This document shows positions 1 to 5,681 of a DNA stretch of 9,797 nt, piece after piece. The DNA is from an uncultured Pseudorhodobacter sp. (GTDB taxonomy: Bacteria > Pseudomonadota > Alphaproteobacteria > Rhodobacterales > Rhodobacteraceae). The notes beneath the pieces are model-generated. The model ran no database searches. It was not told the DNA's origin and was given only the letters and a program-made list of their open reading frames with translations. The stretch lies in contig CAMFIX010000072.1 in the NCBI GenBank assembly GCA_945952425.1, positions 1-9,797 of the forward strand, written 5' to 3'. The position numbers were made by a program, and so were the translations under genes. Position 1 is the first letter of the stretch, and each line of letters starts with the position of its first letter.

Positions 1-57
1 GCCCAAAAGCCTATCCCTGTGGCGCGGGGGGCGCAACCGGGGGCGGGATTGGCCCTT

Positions 58-69
58 GGGGCTTGCCCC
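58..69 (+). other. small GC hairpin ahead of the lipoprotein gene
   Basis: GGGG (58-61), loop CTTG, CCCC (66-69) form a 4-bp stem extendable by a C-G closing of the loop. No T tract follows on either strand. It could be the tail of a terminator of a gene to the left of the window, or chance in GC-rich DNA. Confidence 0.25.
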
Positions 70-118
70 GGCGCCGCGGCCTCGTTTATCGCTGACGAGA
101 ACAATTCCGGACCCGACC

Positions 119-721
119 ATGCGCCTGATCCTGAAGCTTGCCCTGCTGCCCCTACTCGCCGCCTGCCAGATGACCCTGCCGAGCCTGCCGGGCAACGGAT
201 TGCGCGAGCTGAAGATCCTCGACAAAAGCGTGACCATCGCCGCGCCGCGGGGCTATTGCATCGACCCCAAGACCTCGGTCGACCGCGGCGATGCCATCGT
301 CGTGCTGATCGGGCGCTGCACCGGCGGGGGGCAGGTCGCCGCCGCGCTTTTGTCGATGACGATCGGCGCGCCGGGCTCGGCCGGGGTGCTGGCCGAGGGG
401 CCGGACGTGCTGGCGAAATTCTTCACCTCGGTCCCCGGGCGCAAGGTTCTGGCCCGCGACGGGGTGGCGGCGCACTTGATCGTGACCGAGGCCAAGGTCG
501 GCGAAGGCTCGCTTTTCCTGCGGCTGAAGGATGCCGAGACGGGCGATTACTGGCGCGCCATCACCGCGATTCGCGGAAGGCTGGTGACGATCTCGGCCTC
601 GGGGGCCACCGGGGCGCCCCTGACGCCGGAACAGGGCTTCAAGCTGGTGCTGGAAACGGTGGAGCTTTTGCAGAAGAAAAACCCCGATGCGACCATGCCC
701 GCCAGGGCCGTGGCGCAGTGA
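119..721 (+). CDS. small predicted lipoprotein, function unknown
   Basis: This encodes a 200-residue protein of unrecognised family. The start at 119 gives a compact type II signal peptide: basic residues Arg2 and Lys6, a leucine-rich core, and a lipobox LLAAC with the lipidation cysteine at residue 16. An in-frame ATG at 56 would put 21 proline/arginine-rich residues before this signal, so 119 is preferred, although no strong ribosome binding site precedes it. The rest (about residues 30-190) alternates hydrophobic beta-like strands with charged stretches and carries two cysteines (CID and GRCTGG regions, about 43 and 63) that could form a disulfide. Anchoring in the inner or outer membrane facing the periplasm is inferred from the lipobox. 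It is followed after 103 bases by the DUF6478-like gene on the same strand; co-function is possible but not shown. Confidence 0.85.
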   Translation: MRLILKLALLPLLAACQMTLPSLPGNGLRELKILDKSVTIAAPRGYCIDPKTSVDRGDAIVVLIGRCTGGGQVAAALLSMTIGAPGSAGVLAEGPDVLAKFFTSVPGRKVLARDGVAAHLIVTEAKVGEGSLFLRLKDAETGDYWRAITAIRGRLVTISASGATGAPLTPEQGFKLVLETVELLQKKNPDATMPARAVAQ

Positions 722-762
722 GCCGCCAAAGGGGTGGATCGTTAACGAATTTCCGGCAATAA

Positions 763-792
763 GGGAATCGTTTCCCCCTCGTAAACAATCCG
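763..792 (+). promoter_or_regulatory. candidate regulatory site A (copy of a motif also ahead of the LysR gene)
   Basis: The 30 bases run GGGAA-N2-GTTTCCC-N6-AAAC-N-ATCCG and match positions 2150-2179 at 22 of 30 bases without gaps. The left half holds an inverted repeat, GGGAA (763-767) loop TCGT, TTCCC (772-776). It ends 32 bases before the ATG at 825, so it could be a promoter or an operator for the DUF6478-like gene pair. A GTTAAC lies 22 bases upstream of its first base (741-746). Function is inferred only from position and repetition. Confidence 0.45.
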
Positions 793-824
793 GGGCGGGA
801 AGGAGCGAGGGCAAGGCAAGGGTC

Positions 825-1598
825 ATGGCGCGACGCCGCATCAGTCTGATCGAAAACCTGCTCTTCAGCCGCAGCCTGAAGCGGTGGGCGCGCTATGGCG
901 AGGCGGCGGCCGAAACCGATGTCGCGACGCTCTCGCGCCTGAACCAATGGGCCCGCAGCTTGCGGCGCAACCTGGACCGCGTGATCCACGAGGCCGAGTT
1001 CCGGCTGGCCCTGCCGCTGATCGGCTCGAATGCGATGAGAAAACCTTTGGGCACCGATTGGTCCTGGCGGCCCGAGCTTTGGAAGGGCCCGCTGCCCTTG
1101 CCCGGCATGGCCTCGGTCCCCGCCCGCGCCCCCATCGGCGAGGGCACGACGATCTTCCACGACTGCCGCCGGTCGGAACTGACCGTCCGCCAGATCCGCA
1201 ACACCCGCGCCGCCGACATTGCGCCCTTCGGCTTTCGGATGGATGTGTTCCGCTTCGACGGCTCGTTCCTGTCGCTGGTGCTGGACTTGCCGGAAGAGGC
1301 CGCGCGGGGCCTGAAACTGCGCCACATGATAAGGCTGGATGTGGTGGTCGAGATGGAAAAGCCCCTGGAAATCTTCGCCCGGCTGAACATCAAGCACGGG
1401 CCGAACGTCGAACAGATCGTGCGCGAGCTGCCCCTGGCCGAGGAAGAGGTCATGGTGGAATTCGACCTCGCCTATTCCAAGATGAACGAGAAACGGGTCG
1501 AAAAGCTGTGGGTCGACCTGATCTTCGAAGGGCCCGAGATGAACCAGGTGATCCTGCGCGACGTGACCTTGTCGCGGCGACCGAGAGCGGAGTTGTAG
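825..1598 (+). CDS. DUF6478-like conserved protein
   Basis: This encodes a 257-residue soluble protein that I recognise as resembling the DUF6478 family, which to my knowledge is largely restricted to Rhodobacteraceae; no biochemical function is known. There is no signal peptide or membrane segment. The N-terminus is basic and helical (MARRRISLIENLLFSRSL), then a tryptophan-rich stretch around residues 73-83, then alternating beta strands (about 110-250) with acidic tracts, as in a beta-sandwich domain. The start at 825 is chosen because the upstream in-frame ATG at 687 would overlap the lipoprotein gene and add 46 low-complexity residues; an AAGGAG (800-805) lies rather far upstream, with GGCAAGG nearer. 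The next gene starts one base after its TAG, so the two are almost certainly co-transcribed and translationally coupled. Family assignment is from memory of the sequence pattern. Confidence 0.85.
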   Translation: MARRRISLIENLLFSRSLKRWARYGEAAAETDVATLSRLNQWARSLRRNLDRVIHEAEFRLALPLIGSNAMRKPLGTDWSWRPELWKGPLPLPGMASVPARAPIGEGTTIFHDCRRSELTVRQIRNTRAADIAPFGFRMDVFRFDGSFLSLVLDLPEEAARGLKLRHMIRLDVVVEMEKPLEIFARLNIKHGPNVEQIVRELPLAEEEVMVEFDLAYSKMNEKRVEKLWVDLIFEGPEMNQVILRDVTLSRRPRAEL

Positions 1599-1599
1599 G

Positions 1600-1971
1600 A
1601 TGGATGTGACGCTGACCAAGACTCGCATCCGGGCGGGCGTCTGGCAGGGCATCCTGACGGGCGGCGGCGCGGCCGAGATCGAGGTGACGCTTCTTGGCGA
1701 GAAGATCGCGGGCGTCATGCTGGCGCCGATCCCCGGCCAGCCCGGCGCGCAAGAGTTGCGCGTGCCGATCCCCGCCACGGCACTGAACGACGGGGTGCAG
1801 ACCTTCCTGATCCGCCAGGGGGGCGAGACGATCGGCCATTTCACCATCGTGACCGGGGTCGCGATGGAAGACGACCTGCGCGCCGAGATCGACCTGCTGC
1901 GCGCCGAGCTGGACATGCTCAAGCGCGCCTTCCGGCGGCATTGCGTCGAGACGGCCGCGGCGGCGGGGTGA
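1600..1971 (+). CDS. conserved hypothetical protein with C-terminal coiled-coil helix
   Basis: This encodes a 123-residue protein of unknown function. Residues 1-90 read as alternating short beta strands (QGILTGG, EIEVTLLG, GVMLAPIPG, ELRVPIPA, VQTFLIRQ, GHFTIVTG), suggesting a small beta-sandwich. Residues 91-116 form an amphipathic helix with leucine heptads (DDLRAEIDLLRAELDMLKRAF) likely to make a coiled coil, then a single cysteine and an alanine-rich tail. There is no signal peptide. The ATG at 1600 follows the previous stop by one base, and the end of the upstream gene supplies the GGAG ribosome binding site. Such coupling suggests that the product works with the DUF6478-like protein, perhaps as a partner or oligomerisation subunit; that is inference. 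The family is not recognised by name. Confidence 0.85.
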   Translation: MDVTLTKTRIRAGVWQGILTGGGAAEIEVTLLGEKIAGVMLAPIPGQPGAQELRVPIPATALNDGVQTFLIRQGGETIGHFTIVTGVAMEDDLRAEIDLLRAELDMLKRAFRRHCVETAAAAG

Positions 1972-2004
1972 CCCGCGCCCAAGGCTGACAACCGCCCCAC
2001 GATG

Positions 2005-2044
2005 CCCCGGGCTCGACCGGGGGAGAGTCGGGGTAACCCCCGAC
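2005..2044 (+). terminator. two adjacent hairpins after the DUF6478 gene pair
   Basis: Hairpin one pairs CCCCGG (2005-2010) with CCGGGG (2017-2022) across a 6-base loop. Hairpin two is a perfect 7-bp stem GTCGGGG (2027-2033), loop TAAC, CCCCGAC (2038-2044). They lie 34-73 bases after the stop at 1971. No T tract follows, so a classical intrinsic terminator is not proven; they may instead stabilise the 3' end of the transcript. Confidence 0.4.
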
Positions 2045-2123
2045 CTACGGGCGCATCGCGCCTCTGCCGCGGCCCGTGGCCACCGCGCAAAGGCTTGCTG
2101 CAACTTCTCCCGACCCCAATCCG

Positions 2124-2138
2124 TTAACCCCCTGTTCA
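2124..2138 (+). promoter_or_regulatory. one-mismatch CtrA-like motif
   Basis: TTAA (2124-2127), seven bases, then TTCA (2135-2138) resembles the alphaproteobacterial CtrA box TTAA-N7-TTAA with one mismatch. The left half is part of GTTAAC; a second lone GTTAAC occurs at 741-746 ahead of the DUF6478 gene. Short AT-rich words are easy to match by chance, so this is a weak call. Confidence 0.25.
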
Positions 2139-2145
2139 CCACCAT

Positions 2146-2179
2146 GGCGGGGAAATGTTTCCCTGCCCCAAACGATCCG
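2146..2179 (+). promoter_or_regulatory. strong dyad and shared motif ahead of the LysR gene (site B)
   Basis: The core GGGAAATGTTTCCC (2150-2163) is a perfect 6+2+6 interrupted palindrome. With one G-T pair the symmetry extends to 2146-2167 (GGCG left, TGCC right), giving 10 paired positions. Positions 2150-2179 match 763-792 at 22 of 30 bases, including the right part AAAC-N-ATCCG. It ends 98 bases before the LysR start. LysR-type proteins commonly bind interrupted dyads near their own promoters, so autoregulation is possible, but a different regulator serving both sites is equally consistent. Confidence 0.45.
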
Positions 2180-2277
2180 CCACAATACCCCGGAAGTGTC
2201 TTTGCCCTGCCGTCTTCCTGCCCCATTCCGGGATCAATCCTGACCCATCACTCCGACTGACTGCCAAGGGGTAAACA

Positions 2278-3183
2278 ATGGATCGACTGACGGAAATGGA
2301 AGCTTTTGCCACGGTCGTGGACCAGGGCGGCTTCACCGATGCGGCCAAGAAGATGGGGATTTCCAAGTCGGCCGTCTCCAAGCACGTCTCGGCCCTGGAA
2401 GCCCGACTTGGGGCGCGGCTTTTGAACCGGACGACGCGGCGGGTTTCGCCGACCGAGATCGGGCTGGCCTATTACGACCGCGCGCGCCGCGTGCTGAACG
2501 ACGCCGGAGAGGCCGACGCGTTGGTGACCTCGATGCAATCGGCGCCTTCGGGGCTGTTGCGCATCAGCGTGGCCACCGACTTCGGGGTGAACCTTCTGTC
2601 GCCGATCCTGGGGGATTTCCTGCTGGAATATCCCGACATCACGGTGAACATGGTCCTGAACAACCGCTATGTCGAGCTGATCAGCGAAGGGTTCGACATG
2701 GCGATCCGGGTTGGCGAGCTGGAGGACAGCTCGCTGCGTGCCCGGAAGCTGGCCGAGACGACCAAGAAGATGATCGGCGCGCCGAGCTATTTCCAGAAAT
2801 TCGGGCGTCCGATGAAGATCGACGACCTGAACGACCACAAGCTGTTGCACTATTCCAACCAGGCCAATGGCAATGTCTGGAAGGTCATCGCCCCTTCGGG
2901 GGAAAAGCGGCAGATCCGCACGGCGGGCTGGCTGACGGTGAACGACGGGCAATCGCTGTTGAATGCCGCCGTTTCGGGCCTGGGGATCGCCTATCTGCCT
3001 TCGTTCCTCTACTCCGACGCGATGCGCCAGGGTCTGGTCGAAGAAGCCATCCCGGGCCTGCCGGTCGAGGTTCAGGGCATCTATGCCGTCTATCCGCCGG
3101 GTCGCTTCACCCAACCCAAGGTGCGCGCCTTCATCGACTTCCTGGCGCGGCGCTTCCTGGAAAAGGGGCCGGACGCCTGGTAA
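2278..3183 (+). CDS. LysR-family transcriptional regulator
   Basis: This encodes a 301-residue protein of typical LysR-type regulator length. The N-terminal winged helix-turn-helix (residues 1-60) has the family pattern: MEAFATVVDQGGFTDAA, then SKSAVSKHVSALEARLGARLLNRTTRR. A linker helix (about 60-88) leads to the effector-binding domain (about 90-295) with LRISVATDFG, DITVNMVLNN, FDMAIRVGEL and a final IYAVYPPGRF-FIDFLARRF segment, the pattern of the CrgA-like subgroup. The ATG at 2278 has AAGGGG 8 bases upstream. It acts in the cytoplasm as a DNA-binding regulator; the effector and targets cannot be read from the sequence. No divergent partner gene is present: the gene upstream is on the same strand and the one downstream is convergent. 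A dyad at 2146-2167 could be its own operator. Confidence 0.95.
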   Translation: MDRLTEMEAFATVVDQGGFTDAAKKMGISKSAVSKHVSALEARLGARLLNRTTRRVSPTEIGLAYYDRARRVLNDAGEADALVTSMQSAPSGLLRISVATDFGVNLLSPILGDFLLEYPDITVNMVLNNRYVELISEGFDMAIRVGELEDSSLRARKLAETTKKMIGAPSYFQKFGRPMKIDDLNDHKLLHYSNQANGNVWKVIAPSGEKRQIRTAGWLTVNDGQSLLNAAVSGLGIAYLPSFLYSDAMRQGLVEEAIPGLPVEVQGIYAVYPPGRFTQPKVRAFIDFLARRFLEKGPDAW

Positions 3184-3220
3184 CTCCGGCGCCGCGTCCA
3201 TCACCGCGTTCTGGCGCGCT

Positions 3221-3235
3221 CCGGGTCAAGCCCGG
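3221..3235. terminator. hairpin between convergent LysR and OmpA-domain genes
   Basis: CCGGG (3221-3225), loop TCAAG, CCCGG (3231-3235) make a 5-bp stem in the 65 bases between two convergent stops. Just after it GGCGCCTTT and AAAGCGCC (3236-3257) can also pair with one bulge, but this reaches into the end of the OmpA-domain gene. Being symmetrical the hairpins could serve both strands; no clear T tract is present. Confidence 0.35.
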
Positions 3236-3248
3236 GGCGCCTTTGCCC

Positions 3249-4193
3249 TTAAAGCGCCGGCGCCAGCATGACCTCGACGCGGCGGTTCTTCGCGCGGCCC
3301 TCGGGCGTGTGATTGTGGGCCCGGGGCGGGGGATACCCCGCCCGCTGCGCGTCGATCTGCGCCCCCGAGGCGCCCAAGGCGACCAGCGCCGCCTCGACCG
3401 AGGCCGCGCGCTTCTTCGACAGCGCCACATTCGCCGCCAGCGCGCCCGAGGCATCGGTATGGCCGACCAGCGTCACCTTGCGGTCGGGATGGGCGATCAG
3501 CCAGGCCGCCAGGGCCTTCAGCGAGGCGTAATCGGCCGGTTCCAGCGCGCCCGAACCCGAGGCGAAGCGCAAATCCTCCAGCACCGCGGCGCCGGTCGCC
3601 CGAAAGGCCGCGTCGAAATCGGTCAGCGCGGGGGGGCTGTCGGTCGCCGCCTGCGAAGGTTTGTCCTCCACCACCGGCGCCGCGGCGACGGGCTTTGCGG
3701 CCGGGTCGATGGGCGTCACGCTCGACACCTGCACGAAGCCCTGGTCGGCGGTGCGGCTGACCAGCAGGGCGATGACCTCTTTGCCCGCCGCCACCGGCTT
3801 TTCGGCCAAGAGATAGCGATAATCCCCGAGGTCGACATGCATCTGCGGCTCGGGCAGCACGGCCATGCCGTAGCGGAAGTCGAACCCGCCGCAGGCATCC
3901 GCCTCGCAGGTAAAGACCGTCCGGTAGCCCTGCGCCGCGATCTGCCCGGCCAGGGGCTCGAACAGCTGCAGCGTCGTCAGCCGTCCCTGCAGCCGATAGG
4001 CGCGCTGCTCGACCGTGCCTTCGGCCTCGCGCAGCGGGATCAGCCCCTCGTCGAAGGGCCCCTCGGGCAGGCGCAAGGAGGACGGGCTTTCGCCGCGCCC
4101 GCCGATCTCGGTCGCGGGGGCGGGCATGTCCAGAAGCGGTGCGGCAAGGCCCGGCCCGGCGCAAAGCAGACAGGGAAGGAGGTAACGCAGCAA
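3249..4193 (-). CDS. secreted OmpA-domain protein, DUF4892-like N-terminal part
   Basis: This encodes a 314-residue protein if started at TTG 4193. That start gives a clean signal peptide (hydrophobic core RYLLPCLLCAGPGLA, cleavage near residue 18), and a GAGG overlapping the upstream TGA lies 5 bases before it; longer in-frame extensions run through the GNAT gene and are not credible. Residues 40-160 resemble the DUF4892 domain, including a close cysteine pair (Cys96, Cys101) likely disulfide-bonded in the periplasm. An alanine/proline linker (163-190) leads to an OmpA C-terminal domain (205-312) with HTDASG, LSKKRAASV and NRRVEV. Asp247 and Arg262 have the 15-residue spacing of the peptidoglycan diaminopimelate-binding pair known from OmpA. 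No beta-barrel is evident, so a periplasmic or envelope-tethering role bound to peptidoglycan is inferred. It is the last gene of the COG1058-GNAT-OmpA cluster. Confidence 0.85.
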   Translation of the reverse strand: MLRYLLPCLLCAGPGLAAPLLDMPAPATEIGGRGESPSSLRLPEGPFDEGLIPLREAEGTVEQRAYRLQGRLTTLQLFEPLAGQIAAQGYRTVFTCEADACGGFDFRYGMAVLPEPQMHVDLGDYRYLLAEKPVAAGKEVIALLVSRTADQGFVQVSSVTPIDPAAKPVAAAPVVEDKPSQAATDSPPALTDFDAAFRATGAAVLEDLRFASGSGALEPADYASLKALAAWLIAHPDRKVTLVGHTDASGALAANVALSKKRAASVEAALVALGASGAQIDAQRAGYPPPRAHNHTPEGRAKNRRVEVMLAPAL

Positions 4194-4200
4194 AGGGGCC

Positions 4201-4902
4201 TCAGGGCGCTTGGACGCGGTAGTGATACTGTCCCACAACCTGCATCCCAAGGGAAGAATAGAGGGCGCGGGCGGCGGTATTCCCCTCGGTGACGGCCAGC
4301 GAGAGCGTCTCGGCGCCCGCTTGTGCGGCGAATTGGGCGGCGGCCTGCAGGATGTGACGCCCGGCGCCGCGGCGGCGCAGGGCGGGGCGGACCTCGACGG
4401 CATGGATCATGGCGGCAGTTTCGTGCAGGGCGACGAAGCCTGCGCCCGAGGGCTTGTCGTCGCTGCGGGCCAAGATCGCGGCTTTGGGGCCTGTCGCACG
4501 CTCCATCACCGCGACGCGCGCCGGGCCGATGCCGGCCTCGGCCCAGATGTCGCGGGCGATCTCCATTGGCGGCCAATGCGGGAAGGTCGTCATGCGGGGC
4601 GCGGGGGCGAAACTCGCGACCGGGGCGGCGTAGCCAACCACCGGGTCGATCAGGCGATAGCCGCGGGCGTCGAGGGCGGCATCCAGGGCCTCGTCGCCGG
4701 GCCAGAGGACGAAAAGCGCCTCCTGCCCCAGGGCGCGCATCGCCTCTTCGGCCTCGGCCAGGTCGGCGGGCGCCCAGGCCCCCCGCAGGCTCGCCGCCGA
4801 GACGCGCTTGCCGCCGCCCGCGCCCCGGCGCAGCAGGAAAGGCCCGTGGGGGAGAAGCTCTGCCGCGGGCCAGGTGGCGTCCAAAGTGTCGCGAAAGCTC
4901 AT
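4201..4902 (-). CDS. GNAT-family N-acetyltransferase
   Basis: This encodes a 233-residue protein whose C-terminal half is a GNAT acetyltransferase fold: strand beta-4 AMIHAVEVRP (164-173), the acetyl-CoA pyrophosphate-binding turn RRRGAG (176-181), and the closing helix NTAARALYSSLGM (208-220). The N-terminal half (1-130) is a weaker, possibly degenerate, acetyltransferase-like domain. The acceptor substrate cannot be predicted; small-molecule or protein amino groups are both possible. The ATG at 4902 lies inside the end of the upstream gene with an ATGA overlap, a mark of translational coupling. Its stop is followed after 7 bases by the TTG of the OmpA-domain gene. It is cytoplasmic, with no signal peptide. 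Confidence 0.92.
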   Translation of the reverse strand: MSFRDTLDATWPAAELLPHGPFLLRRGAGGGKRVSAASLRGAWAPADLAEAEEAMRALGQEALFVLWPGDEALDAALDARGYRLIDPVVGYAAPVASFAPAPRMTTFPHWPPMEIARDIWAEAGIGPARVAVMERATGPKAAILARSDDKPSGAGFVALHETAAMIHAVEVRPALRRRGAGRHILQAAAQFAAQAGAETLSLAVTEGNTAARALYSSLGMQVVGQYHYRVQAP

Positions 4903-5615
4903 GCGAAAAGCGCGCTGAGCGCCGCGAAAGCCGCATCCAGCCGCACCGCATCATGGCCGCGGATCACCAGGTTCGTCCCGTAATTTCCGTTCAGGTTGAA
5001 CGGATAAGAGCCCATCTGCAAATCCGGCCATTCCGCGTTGAAGGCGGCAAAGGCCGTCGCGATCTCGCCCTCGCCGCGGTCCAGCCGCAGGGTGCGCGAC
5101 AAAAGCGGCTGGCCGCGGGTGATGGTGGACAGAACCCCCTCCAGCATCGCCTCGAAAATCTTGGGCACACCGGCCATCACATGGACATTGCCGAGCGTAA
5201 AGCCCGGCGCGACCGAGACCGGATTGTCGATCAGGGTCGCCGTATCGGGGATGCGGGCCATGCGCTGCCGCGCCTCGTTGAACTCCATCCCGCGCGAGGC
5301 GTAGTGGGCGCCCAGCAAAGCCATCGCATCGGCGCGGTGGGTGATGGCGACGCCGAAAGCCGCGGCCACCGCATCGGCGGTGATGTCGTCATGCGTCGGC
5401 CCGATCCCGCCCGAGGTGAAGACATGGTCATGCCCGCGCAGCGCGCGGATAGCCGCGACGATGGCGTCATGGTCGTCGGCCACGACCCGCACCTCGCGCA
5501 GGGCGACCCCATGCTCGGTCAGCTTGCCGGCGAGGTGATACATGTTGCTGTCGCGGGTGCGGCCCGACAGGATCTCGTCGCCGATCACCAGCATGGCGGC
5601 TGTCTGGTTCGTCAT
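4899..5615 (-). CDS. COG1058 / CinA N-terminal domain protein (molybdopterin-binding fold)
   Basis: This encodes a 238-residue protein of the COG1058 group, annotated elsewhere as competence/damage-inducible protein A or molybdopterin-binding protein. Hallmarks are IGDEILSGRTRDSN (11-24), FTSGGIGPTHDD (66-77), and MAGVP (147-151), all of the MoaB/MogA-like fold. Full-length CinA has about 400 residues with a C-terminal nicotinamide-nucleotide amidase domain; that domain is absent here, so only the N-terminal part, associated in CinA with ADP-ribose pyrophosphatase activity, can be inferred. Such stand-alone forms are common in alphaproteobacteria, so this is not a truncation. The ATG at 5615 has AGAGGG upstream. 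It is the first gene of the three-gene minus-strand cluster and is divergent from map. Confidence 0.9.
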   Translation of the reverse strand: MTNQTAAMLVIGDEILSGRTRDSNMYHLAGKLTEHGVALREVRVVADDHDAIVAAIRALRGHDHVFTSGGIGPTHDDITADAVAAAFGVAITHRADAMALLGAHYASRGMEFNEARQRMARIPDTATLIDNPVSVAPGFTLGNVHVMAGVPKIFEAMLEGVLSTITRGQPLLSRTLRLDRGEGEIATAFAAFNAEWPDLQMGSYPFNLNGNYGTNLVIRGHDAVRLDAAFAALSALFA

Positions 5616-5681
5616 CTCGGGCCCTCTGGCAATGTCGCGGCCGATCCCTTATCTAGGGCCGGAACGAAAAGGGCAATCCCG
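5616..5681. promoter_or_regulatory. divergent promoter region between the COG1058 gene and map
   Basis: Only 66 bases separate two divergent starts, so both promoters must lie here or inside the genes. For map, a sigma-70-like pair is CTGGCA (5626-5631) and TATCTA (5650-5655) with an 18-base spacer, then AAAAGGG (5667-5673) as ribosome binding site 8 bases before the ATG. For the minus strand the ribosome binding site is AGAGGG next to the start at 5615; its promoter was not resolved. Confidence 0.45.

Larger units (their letters stand above)
1972..2277. other. 306-base intergenic region between the DUF6478 pair and the LysR gene
   Basis: No gene is supported here. From left to right it holds two adjacent hairpins (2005-2022 and 2027-2044), a TTAA-N7-TTCA motif (2124-2138), a strong dyad (2146-2167) that is part of a motif shared with 763-792, and a distant 7-bp inverted repeat CCCGGAA/TTCCGGG (2189-2195 and 2226-2232, 30 bases apart). 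The last 15 bases carry the AAGGGG ribosome binding site of the LysR gene. A sigma-70-like promoter with convincing -35 and -10 boxes could not be picked out. Confidence 0.7.

Noticed and set aside
56..118. ATG at 56 as the lipoprotein start
   Set aside because: It would place 21 proline-rich residues before a complete type II signal peptide that begins at 119.
763..792. EcfG (general stress) promoter at the shared motif
   Set aside because: The expected GGAAC followed about 16-17 bases later by CGTT is not present in either copy.
639..2226. Long minus-strand open frames opposite the DUF6478 pair
   Set aside because: They are mirror frames of well-supported plus-strand genes in GC-rich DNA, with arginine/glutamine/histidine-rich sequence and no recognisable domain.
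4899..5615. COG1058 gene as a truncated cinA pseudogene
   Set aside because: Stand-alone N-domain proteins of this length are common, all core motifs are intact, and the gene has a normal start, stop and coupled neighbour.
4323..5681. Long plus-strand open frame running into map from upstream
   Set aside because: It is antisense to the GNAT and COG1058 genes, is rich in arginine and proline, and lacks family features; map has a proper start with ribosome binding site at 5682.
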